NCBI RefSeq assembly: GCF_014648515.1
Contig: NZ_BMRG01000026.1
Location: 844-64,843 of the forward strand
DNA: 64,000 nt
Direction of reading: 5' to 3'
Source of the DNA: Saccharothrix coeruleofusca
GTDB taxonomy: Bacteria; Actinomycetota; Actinomycetes; Mycobacteriales; Pseudonocardiaceae
The notes beneath the pieces were generated by a model. The model saw nothing but the letters and a program-made list of their open reading frames with translations, searched no databases and was not told the origin of the DNA. The number at the start of each line of letters is the position of its first letter. Position 1 is the stretch's first letter. Positions 7,961 through 16,700 of the stretch are shown here, piece after piece. Made by a program: the position numbers and the translations under genes.

Positions 7961-9217
7961 TCAGCGGTCGCCGTCGGATTCCTTCCTGGCCTTGCCGGGT
8001 GGGGTGGCCTTCGACTTGCCCTCGGACTTGGCGGCTTCCAGGCGTTCGCGGACCTGCTGTTCCGGCTCGTGGTCGACCTGCTGGTCCGGTTGGGGGTCGG
8101 GATTCGGTCGCGGTTGGGGCTGGGCGGGGACGGGGATCTGCTGGACCACGGTCACCGTCGAGGGAGCGGGTTGCGGCGGGGGCGCGGTGGTTCGCGCGGC
8201 AGGCTGCTCGCTCGTGGTCGCGGTGCCCTCGGAGCGCTGCTGGGCGGGCGGCGGGCCGTCGAGGTTGAGCACGACCGCCGAGGTGACCGCCACCGCGGCC
8301 AGCGCGCCCGCCACCAGCGCGCCCACCGGGCGGCGGGACGGCGGGGCCTCGTTCGCGGCGGCAGGCTCCACCTCGGCGGTGAGCACCTCGTCCAGCGGCG
8401 GGGCCTGCCCGCTGGCCAGCTGCGCCGAGCGCAGCAGCTCGGCGCACTCGGCCGCGGTGGGCCGCCGGGCCGGGTCGGAGTCCGTCATCGCGGCCAGCGC
8501 CTCGCCCCACGGCTCGGGCAGCCCCGCCGGGATGCGCGGCGGGCGGTGCAGCCGGGCCAGCGCGGCCTCGGTGTCGCCGCCGGGGTACTCGGGCCGCCCG
8601 GTCAGGCACTCCAGCAGCATCAGACCCAGCGCGTAGACGTCGACGGCCGGGGTGACCTCGGCGCCGCGCACCTGCTCCGGCGCGAGGTAGCCCGCGGTGC
8701 CGACCATCATCCCCGACCGCGTCACCCTGGTCAGCTGCGGCTGCAGCGCCAGGCCGAAGTCGGTCAGGTAGGCGCGTCGCTCGTCGACGTCGAGCAGCAC
8801 GTTGGAGGGCTTGACGTCGCGGTGCACCACGCCCCGCTCGTGCACGTGGGCCAGGACCCTGGCGATCTGGACGCCGAGGTTGGCCACCGACTCCGGGGAC
8901 AGCGCCTCGTGCATCCGCGCGCGCAGCGTGCCGCCCTCGACGGCCTGCATCACGAAGTAGGGGTGGCCGCGGAACACGCCGCTGTCGTAGACGGCGACCA
9001 GGCCGGGGCAGCGCAGCGCGGCCAGCACCCGCGCCTCGCGGTCCAGCCGCACCTCCTCGCCGGAGGTGGCCACGCCCTGGAAGACCTTGACCGCGACGGG
9101 GCGGTCCAACCGGGTGTCCCGCGCCCGGTACACGTCGGCCATGCCGCCGGAGCCGTAGAGCTCGCCCAGCGCGTACCGCCCACCCACCACCTGACCGGTC
9201 AGCTCGCCGTCCCACAT
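7961..9217 (-). CDS. Transmembrane serine/threonine protein kinase (Pkn type)
   Basis: A 418-aa kinase. The N-terminal catalytic domain (about residues 12-270) has the glycine loop GSGGMADVY, the ATP Lys in VAVKVFQG, catalytic VHRDVKPSN and metal-binding DFG in LTDFGLALQ. One membrane span (VAGALAAVAVTSAVVLNL) follows. The C-terminal tail is extracellular and Pro/Gln-rich without PASTA domains, then turns Lys/Arg-rich. The start at ATG 9217 has GGGAGG 8 bases upstream; longer frames upstream are not kinase sequence. It is divergent from the aminotransferase gene. The targets are unknown. Confidence 0.92.
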   Translation of the reverse strand: MWDGELTGQVVGGRYALGELYGSGGMADVYRARDTRLDRPVAVKVFQGVATSGEEVRLDREARVLAALRCPGLVAVYDSGVFRGHPYFVMQAVEGGTLRARMHEALSPESVANLGVQIARVLAHVHERGVVHRDVKPSNVLLDVDERRAYLTDFGLALQPQLTRVTRSGMMVGTAGYLAPEQVRGAEVTPAVDVYALGLMLLECLTGRPEYPGGDTEAALARLHRPPRIPAGLPEPWGEALAAMTDSDPARRPTAAECAELLRSAQLASGQAPPLDEVLTAEVEPAAANEAPPSRRPVGALVAGALAAVAVTSAVVLNLDGPPPAQQRSEGTATTSEQPAARTTAPPPQPAPSTVTVVQQIPVPAQPQPRPNPDPQPDQQVDHEPEQQVRERLEAAKSEGKSKATPPGKARKESDGDR

Positions 9218-9362
9218 GCCGCTGGCCTCCCGCGCCGCCGACTCGCCATTCGGGCTTTCGTACCCGTGCCGGACGGGCCGCAAACCCATGATCGCGGAAT
9301 GGCCGCGATCGAGGAGCACCCGGCCTCGTGCGCGGCCCGGTCCGCGAGCGGATGCTGGGGGC

Positions 9363-10643
9363 ATGACCCGGTTGCGCACCGAGATCCCCGGTCCCCGCTC
9401 CCGCGAGCTGACCGCGCGCCGGGGGAGCGCGGTGGCCTCGGGGGTCGGCTCGGCGCTGCCGGTGTTCGTCGAGCGCGCCGAGGACGGCCTGCTGGTCGAC
9501 GTGGACGGCAACCGGCTGATCGACCTCGCCTCGGGCATCGCGGTGACCAGTGTGGGCAACCCGGCGCCTCGGGTGGCGCGGGCGGTGCGCGAGCAGGTCG
9601 ACCGCTTCAGCCACACCTGCTTCATGGTCACGCCCTACGAGGGCTACCTGGAGGTGTGCGAGCGGCTGGGCGAGCTGACCCCCGGCGACCACGAGAAGCG
9701 CTCGGTGCTGCTCAACTCCGGCGCGGAGGCGGTGGAGAACGCGGTCAAGATCGCCCGGCGGGCCACCGGGCGCGCCGCGGTGGTGGTGTTCGACCACGCC
9801 TACCACGGCCGCACCAACCTGACCATGGCGCTGACCGCCAAGGAGGTGCCCTACAAGCACGGCTTCGGCCCCTTCGCCCCCGAGGTGCACCGGGTGCCCG
9901 GCTCCTACCCGCTGCACGACGGCCTGACCGGCGAGCAGGCCGCCCGGCGGGCCATCGCCGCCATCGAGCGGGTCGACGACCTGGCGTGCGTGCTGATCGA
10001 GCCGATCCAGGGCGAGGGCGGGTTCATCGTGCCCGCGCCGGGGTTCCTGCCCGCGCTGGCCCGGTGGTGCCGGGAACGGGGCGTACTGCTGGTGGCCGAC
10101 GAGATCCAGACCGGCTTCTGCCGCACCGGCGCCTGGTTCGCCTGCGACCACGAGGGCGTGGTGCCCGACCTGGTGACCACCGCCAAGGGCATCGCGGGCG
10201 GCCTGCCGCTGGCCGCGGTCACCGGCCGGGCCGAGGTGATGGACGCGGTGCACGCGGGCGGCCTGGGCGGCACCTACGGCGGCAACCCGATCGCCTGCGC
10301 CGCCGCGCTGGGCGCCATCGACACCATGCGCGAGCTGGACCTGGGCGCCGCCGCCCGGCGGATCGGGGCGACCGCGCTGCCCCGGCTGCGCGCGCTGGAC
10401 TCGCCGCTGGTCGCCGAGGTCCGCGGTCGGGGGGCGATGCTGGCCGTGGAGTTCGCCGATCGGACTCCCGAAGTGGCCGGGCGGGTGGCCGCGGCCTGCC
10501 ACGCCGCCGGGGTGGTCGTGCTGACCTGCGGCACGTACGGCAACGTGATCCGCCTGCTGCCGCCCCTGGTGATCCCGGACGTCCTGCTGGCCGAGGGCCT
10601 GGCCGTGCTGGAGGACGCGATCACCGCCGCGCGCGGATCTTGA
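9363..10643 (+). CDS. gabT: Class III aminotransferase, 4-aminobutyrate transaminase type
   Basis: A 426-aa fold-type I PLP enzyme. The PLP Lys lies in TTAKGIAGGLPLAAV, the phosphate-binding stretch is NSGAEAVENAVKIAR, and the PLP-ring Asp is in VADEIQTGFCRTG. The YHGRTNLTMALT segment is typical of GABA/beta-alanine-type transaminases. It would transfer the amino group of 4-aminobutyrate or a related omega-amino acid to 2-oxoglutarate. A G-run precedes ATG 9363. The LacI regulator gene starts 33 bases after its stop and may be on the same transcript. No succinate-semialdehyde dehydrogenase gene is adjacent, so the exact substrate stays open. Confidence 0.87.
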   Translation: MTRLRTEIPGPRSRELTARRGSAVASGVGSALPVFVERAEDGLLVDVDGNRLIDLASGIAVTSVGNPAPRVARAVREQVDRFSHTCFMVTPYEGYLEVCERLGELTPGDHEKRSVLLNSGAEAVENAVKIARRATGRAAVVVFDHAYHGRTNLTMALTAKEVPYKHGFGPFAPEVHRVPGSYPLHDGLTGEQAARRAIAAIERVDDLACVLIEPIQGEGGFIVPAPGFLPALARWCRERGVLLVADEIQTGFCRTGAWFACDHEGVVPDLVTTAKGIAGGLPLAAVTGRAEVMDAVHAGGLGGTYGGNPIACAAALGAIDTMRELDLGAAARRIGATALPRLRALDSPLVAEVRGRGAMLAVEFADRTPEVAGRVAAACHAAGVVVLTCGTYGNVIRLLPPLVIPDVLLAEGLAVLEDAITAARGS

Positions 10644-10676
10644 CGGGCCCGCGCGCCCCCTCGCATCCTCTCAGCC

Positions 10677-11651
10677 ATGCCGGTCACCATCCGGGACGTC
10701 GCCCGCGAGGCTCGGGTGTCGGTGTCCACCGTGTCGCGCGCGCTGAGCGCCCCCGCCCTGGTCCGCGAGACCACCAGGCAGCGGGTGCTCGACGTCGCCG
10801 ACGAGCTGGGCTACCAGCCCAACCGCGCCGCCCGCAGCCTGATCACGGGTCGCACAGGCAATCTCGGCATCGTCGTGCCGGACCTGCAGAACCCGTTCTA
10901 CCCCGGCGTGCTCAGCGGTGTGCAGGCGCGGGCGCGCGAGGTGGGCTGCTCGGTGTTCTTCAGCGACAGCGGCGAGGACCCGGCCACCGAGGAGGTCCTG
11001 GTGCGGGGCATGGCGGGCCAGGTGGACGGGCTGATCCTGTGCGCGCCGTTCGCCGCGGACGACCACCTGGCCCAGCTGGCCTCGGTGCGCCCCACGGTGC
11101 TGATCAACCGCGTCCTGCCCGGCGTGCCCTCGGTACTGATGGACAGCTCGGCGGGCATGGCGGACGCGGTGGCGCACCTGGCCGCGCTGGGCCACCGCGA
11201 GTGCGCCTACCTCTCCGGCCCGGCGGGCGCCTGGTCCAACCACCGCCGCCTGCGCGGCCTGCTCCCGGCGGCGGAGGAGCACGGCGTGGCGGTGCACCAG
11301 CTGGGCCCGTTCGACCCGAACTTCGCGGGCGGCGCGGGCGCGGCCGACCTGGCGCTGGCCACGGGGGCGACCGCGGTCATCGCCTTCAACGACCTGATGG
11401 CGCTGGGGGTGCTCGCGCGGTTCGCCGAGCTGGGGGTGGCCGTGCCGGAGCGGGTCAGCGTGCTCGGCTTCGACGACATCCTCTACGCCGCGATGTGCGC
11501 GCCCCCGCTGACCACGGTGGCCCTGCCCATGCGGGCGGGCGGGCGGGCCGCGGTGGACCTGCTGCTGGAGTGCCTGGGCGGGGCGGGCCCGGCCACTCGC
11601 ACCCTGCCCACGACCCTGCGCGTGCGCGCCAGCACCGCCCCGGTGGGATGA
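10677..11651 (+). CDS. LacI family transcriptional regulator
   Basis: A 324-aa LacI/GalR repressor. The N-terminal helix-turn-helix is TIRDVAREARVSVSTVSRAL, followed by a hinge helix (QPNRAARSL) and a periplasmic-binding-protein-like sensor domain. It lies 33 bases downstream of the aminotransferase gene in the same direction. The ligand is not predictable. I saw no clear LacI palindrome directly upstream. Confidence 0.92.
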   Translation: MPVTIRDVAREARVSVSTVSRALSAPALVRETTRQRVLDVADELGYQPNRAARSLITGRTGNLGIVVPDLQNPFYPGVLSGVQARAREVGCSVFFSDSGEDPATEEVLVRGMAGQVDGLILCAPFAADDHLAQLASVRPTVLINRVLPGVPSVLMDSSAGMADAVAHLAALGHRECAYLSGPAGAWSNHRRLRGLLPAAEEHGVAVHQLGPFDPNFAGGAGAADLALATGATAVIAFNDLMALGVLARFAELGVAVPERVSVLGFDDILYAAMCAPPLTTVALPMRAGGRAAVDLLLECLGGAGPATRTLPTTLRVRASTAPVG

Positions 11652-12182
11652 ATCACGCCGCGTCACGGAAGTCCGAAATTCCGGTGCTGTTTCGCGACCG
11701 CGGAGTAGGTCATCCGGCGCGACAGCCGTCCCGCTCGATTACGGTCCGAAAGATTCTTGATAAGTACGTCCGATCAGGCGACAAATCCACCGTCGCGCGG
11801 TCGTTGCCTAGAGCATGGGCCGAACTCGAGCGTTCACCCTAGATCTGACCGCCTGATCGAGTTGCACCTTGGCCAGCGGTTGACGCCGAAGCCCCGACGT
11901 GGCTAGGTAGCGGTGGCCATGCACCTTCCACTGGAGGTGGTCGCTTTGCCGGACCACGCGCTCTCGCGCCACACCCGACCACCACCACCTGCGACTATGG
12001 GTAATCCGTGGCTGACCGGCACCGCATTTCACTAGGGTGGGCGGCCCGACCTCGCGTGGGCGGGCACTGCGGCACGCCGCAGGAATCCGCGGTGGCGGGC
12101 GCTCGGCCGCGCGATTCCGCGGCGGCGCGGTAACGCGCGAGCACCCCGGAGAGACGACGTAGGAGACGACAGCGCGGGTGGT
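11652..12182 (+). other. 531-bp gene-free region upstream of conflict locus A, with a promoter-like pair
   Basis: No credible ORF is seen on either strand, and the base composition is lower in GC than the flanks over about 11,660-11,860. A good sigma-70-like pair is TTGACG at 11880-11885 and TAGGTA at 11904-11909 with 18 bases between. A second -10-like TAGGGT lies near 12,033. A short inverted repeat CACCTT/AGGTG surrounds about 11,925-11,940. The long leader suggests that expression of the VMAP gene is controlled. No sequence element is recognised by name. Confidence 0.4.
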
Positions 12183-13772
12183 GTGCGAGGGATGCTGGAA
12201 GCCGAGGACAGCACGGGACGGCGGTTGCTCCTGCCGCTGGTCTCGGCGCTGCGCCGGGTGTCCTGCCTGAACGACTTGGCCAGTCGCAACACCGTCGTCC
12301 AATTGCTGGGCAACGAGCTGCGGGAGCCCTTGTCCGTGCCGGAAAGCCACCACCAGGGCATCCACCTGTCCAACCTCGCACTGGCCTGCCTGCAACGCAC
12401 GGATGGCCTTCCCGCATTATTGCGGGTTCTCACTCTGATCGAGCAGGACGCCAAACCGCTCTACGAGGTCCGCCGCGTCATCGACGAATTGACTCCGCTA
12501 GAGTTGTTCCAACAGGACCAACTGGGAAGACTGTTCACATTGCTGGCTGGAGTGGTCGTTCCTGAGATCGCGGACATCTACAGGGAAGTCGCGGGCCCCG
12601 ACGCCCCCGCGCTCCGCGGTCAGACGACCTACCCCGAGGTCTTCCGGGTCCTGGGCACCTTGAATTCCACTCCTTCTGGAATACCCCTGCCGCTGCTGTT
12701 CGTCGAGCGCGTCGCCATGGCCGTGCGCGCCGAACTCGCCATCGAATTGCGGCGCTGGGCCGACCAGCGGGCCGCGGAGATGGACCTCACCGAGGAGTTG
12801 GAGGCGCTGCGCGCCGAACTGGGGCACGGCGCGGTCCCGGTCGGCACACCCCCACCCAGCTCCCCCGCCTACCTGGTGCTGAAGCTGGAGCCGGAGGGCC
12901 CCACCGGCGAGGTGTTCCGCCTGCGCCACTGGCACCAGCTCGACCTGCGCGAGGAGTGGGCGCCCCTGCCCGGCCACGACGTCACCGGCACGCTGGAGGC
13001 GATCAAGTCGCGGGTGGCCGAGATCATCAGCCGCGTCGAGCACGAGTGGGCCGCCTACGACCCCGAGATCCACATCGAGTGGGTGCTCGGCCGCGACACG
13101 GTCAACCTCGACGTCGACCAGTGGCCGTGGGACGACGACCCGCTGCTGGACGAGCCCATGGGCTGCCGGTACCCGGTGGCTGTGCGGCTGGCCGAACGCC
13201 GCTACCACGGCGCGTGGCGCAAGCGCTGGGCGGAGCTGACCGACCAGCTCAGGACGGGCAACTCGGTGCGGGCCGGGTCCAGCTGCCGCGGCCGGACCGG
13301 CGAGAACGGCCTGCGCGAGCTGATGGCGGCCCTCAACGACCGCCCCGACCTGGTCTGCCTGGTGCTCAGCGCGCCGCCCCGGCCCGACACGCCGGGCTGG
13401 GACGAGCTGGCCGCCGGGGTGCGGGCGGGCGTGCCGGTGATGGTGTGGCACCGGGAGGACTGCGCCTCCGCCGAGTTCACCGCCCTGGCCGAGAAGCTGC
13501 TGCACGACGCCGACGACCAGCACCTGCTGGAGCGCGCCCGCCGCGCCCGCACGGCCGCGTTCCGCGCGGGCCCCGGCAGCCGCCACGTCGGCGGCGCGCT
13601 GACCGTCCTCTACGACGACCCCGACCGCCCCGTCGTGCCCGCCCAGCCCCGCGCCCCCGTGGGGAACGCGGGGGGAAACGCGGTGGGGAACGCGGTGAAC
13701 AGCACGGCGGCGAGCACGGCGAGCGGTCGCTTGGCCCACGACCTCGACGCGCACCCGGCGGAGCCGGGATGA
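12183..13772 (+). CDS. VMAP-C protein with N-terminal EAD2-like domain (conflict locus A)
   Basis: A 529-aa protein in three parts. The N-terminal about 95 residues (LLLPLVSALRRVSCLNDLA..., ending near EVRRVIDEL) resemble effector-associated domain 2, an adaptor that pairs with EAD2 on effectors. A middle helical region follows. The C-terminal half is the vWA-MoxR-associated protein domain, recognised by NLDVDQWPW and GCRYPVAVR. It is a clear paralogue of the 30,026-31,513 gene. The C-terminus carries a Gly-Asn-Ala-rich extension (VGNAGGNAVGNAV) absent from the paralogue. The stop overlaps the ATG of the giant TPR gene (ATGA). The domain role, a central scaffold of NTP-dependent conflict systems, comes from comparative genomics. 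GTG 12183 is chosen; ATG 12192 is an alternative. Confidence 0.8.
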   Translation: MRGMLEAEDSTGRRLLLPLVSALRRVSCLNDLASRNTVVQLLGNELREPLSVPESHHQGIHLSNLALACLQRTDGLPALLRVLTLIEQDAKPLYEVRRVIDELTPLELFQQDQLGRLFTLLAGVVVPEIADIYREVAGPDAPALRGQTTYPEVFRVLGTLNSTPSGIPLPLLFVERVAMAVRAELAIELRRWADQRAAEMDLTEELEALRAELGHGAVPVGTPPPSSPAYLVLKLEPEGPTGEVFRLRHWHQLDLREEWAPLPGHDVTGTLEAIKSRVAEIISRVEHEWAAYDPEIHIEWVLGRDTVNLDVDQWPWDDDPLLDEPMGCRYPVAVRLAERRYHGAWRKRWAELTDQLRTGNSVRAGSSCRGRTGENGLRELMAALNDRPDLVCLVLSAPPRPDTPGWDELAAGVRAGVPVMVWHREDCASAEFTALAEKLLHDADDQHLLERARRARTAAFRAGPGSRHVGGALTVLYDDPDRPVVPAQPRAPVGNAGGNAVGNAVNSTAASTASGRLAHDLDAHPAEPG

Positions 13773-16700
13773 CCGCGTCCCACAACGGGCACCCGGTCCG
13801 GGAGGTGGTGCTCCAGCACCTCGACCCGCCCGGCGGTCACCGCGGCGAAGCGCTGCGCACGGCGGACCTCACCCTGGCCGAGGTCCGCGACTCGCTGTGG
13901 CTGGCGGGCCGGGCGCTGCTGCCCGACGCGCAGGCACCCGCCCCGCGACCGGCCGACTCCCCCACCCCCGCCGAGCCCCCGGACGAGCGTCCCCCACCCG
14001 CTCCCCCGTCCGACGCCCCGCCCGATCCCAGCCCCGATCCCGCGTCCGACTCCGCGCCGGTCGCCGAGCGGGACCGGCCGCCCCCTCGTTCACCGGCCCT
14101 GGAGAAGTGGGTTCCCGGCCCGGTCACCATGGTGCCCGCGGGCGGTGCCCGGTCCCGCGACGGTGGACCGGTCGCCCGGTCGGCGTGGCCCACCGTCCCC
14201 GGACTGCCCGACCGCGGCGCCATCAGCCGCGCGCTGCGGCCGGTGTCGTGCAGCGCCCCCTCGCCGCGCGCTTCCGCGCTGGACGAGGTCGCCACCGCCG
14301 TCCGCGCCGCCGAGGACGGCCTGTGGATTCCCGTGATGCGGGCCGAGCCCTGGCGCCGCTACGAGGTGGCGCTGGTCGTCGACACCTCGCTGACCGGCAG
14401 CATCTGGCAGCAGACCGTGGAGGAGTTCCAGACCCTGCTGCGGCGGCAGGGCGCGTTCCGGGACGTCCGCACTTACCTGCTCGACAGCTCCGGCACCGAC
14501 GCCGCCGCTCTCGCCCTGCGCGGCGAGGGCGGCGCCCGGCACCACTGGCGCCACCTGGCCGAACCCACCGGCACCCGGATCGTGCTGGTGCTCACCGACG
14601 CCACCGAACCCGCCTGGCGCAGCGGCGCGGCGGGCCACGTGCTGCACGCGTGGGGCCAGCGGATGCCGGTGGCCGTGGTGCAGGTGCTCGCCCAGCGCCT
14701 GTGGAGCTGGAGCGGGCTGAGCGCGCGGCGGATGCGCCTGTCGGCCCCCGCGGCGGGTGCCCCCAACCGCCTGCTGCGGGTGGCGGCGGGCAGGCAGGCC
14801 CCCCACCTGGTGCCGGTCCCGGTGCTCGGCCTGTCGGCCGAGTGGATGGCGGGGTGGGCGCGGCTGATCACCGCCCCCGGCGCGGAGTGGGTCGAGACCA
14901 CCGCCACCCTGGTCGGCCCCCAGGGCGAGGCCCCCTCGGTGGACCACGGGGGCGACGAGCACCTCTCCGCCGCCGACCGGGTGCGCCGGTTCCGCACCTA
15001 CGCCTCAGCCGACGGCTTCCAGCTCGCGGGCCTGCTGGCGGCGACGCCGCTGAGCCTGCGGCTGATGAAGCTGGTCCAGCAGGTGCTGCTGCCCGGTTCG
15101 GACACGACCTCCCTCGCCGAGGTGATGCTGAGCGGGCTGATGCGCAGGCTGCCCGACTCGCCGGGCACCCCCGACGCCGTCGCCTACGAGTTCGACGACG
15201 GCGTCCGGGAGGCGCTGCTGGCCACCTGCCGCCGCGCCGACACCGCGCGGGTGGCGCGGGTCCTGGACGAGCACGCGGGCCCGCACATCGCCGCGCTGCG
15301 CAACTTCGGGGCCGCCCTGGACGCCCCCGACCACACCGAGGAGCCGGAGGTCTCCCCGGACAACGCGCCCTACCTCCGCGTGCAGGCCGCCGTCCTGAGG
15401 GCCCTCGGCGGCCCCTACGCCCGCAGGTCGAAGCGGATCTACCGCTCCCTGCTCAGCCACGGTCGCCTCCCCGCGAGCCAGTTCCGCGCAAGCCAGTTCC
15501 CCGGCGGGCAGCTCGCCGTTGGGCAACGCCTCGACGCCACGTCCCCACCAGTACGGCCGGAAGGGCGTGATCCGACATCGAAGGCGAACCGGGAGGCCCC
15601 CGTGAAGATCATCGACGCGCAGCAGGTACCCGCGGTGAAAACAGGAGCACCGCCGGAAGGAGAAGACGACGTGGCCACTCCCGGTACCTCCACCACTCCC
15701 GGCGCCTCCCCCGCGTTCAGCCAACGACGTCCCACCAGCAACCAGCCGCAGGTCTGGGGCCAGGTGCCGCTGCCAAACCCGGTCTTCGTCGGCCGCGTGG
15801 AACTGCTGGAGCAGCTGCGCGTCCGGTTGACCGAGCCGGGCACGACCGCGGTGCTGCCGGAGGCCCTGCACGGCATGGGCGGCGTCGGCAAGTCGCAGAC
15901 CGTCGTCGAGTACATCCACCGACATGCCTCGGAGTACGAGGTGGTGTGGTGGATTCCCGCCGAGCACCCGGCGCAGATCACCGCGAGCCTGGTGGAGCTG
16001 GCCCGGCGGCTGGGTGTGGCCACGGCCGGTTCGGCGGACACCGCGGTGCCCGCCGTGCTGGAAGCCCTGCGCAAGGGGGAGCCGTACAAGCGCTGGATAC
16101 TGGTGTTCGACAACGCCGACCGCCCGCAGGACGTCCGGCAGTTCTTCCCCACCGGCACCGGCCACGTGGTCGTCACCTCGCGCAACTCCGAGTGGGGCGG
16201 GTTCGCCCGGTCCGTCGAGGTGGACCTGTTCACCCGCGAGGAGAGCATCGAGCTGCTGCACCGGCGAGCGGGTGACCTGGAGCAGGAGGAGGCCAACGCG
16301 CTCGCCGAAGCCCTCGGCGACCTCCCGCTGGCCGTGGAGCAGGCCGCGGCGTGGCGGGCGCAGACCGGCATGCAGGTCTCGGAGTACCTGAGCCTGCTGG
16401 AGCAGAACCGCACCGAACTGCTCGAAGCGGGCACGTCCAGCGCCGACCAGCTGCCGGTGGCGGCGGCCTGGAACGTCCCGCTCAACCGCTTGGCCGAGGA
16501 CCACCCCGCCGCGCTGCAACTGCTCCAGGTCTGCGCCTTCTTCGGCCCGGAACCCATCTCCCAGAAGCTCTTCCGCGGCGTCACCGACGTGCCCGTGCCC
16601 GACGCGCTCAGCGACGCGCTCAGCGACCCGATCAAGCTCAGCCGGGCGGTGCGCGAGATCAGCCGGTACAGCCTGGCGAAGCTGGACCACCGCAACAACG

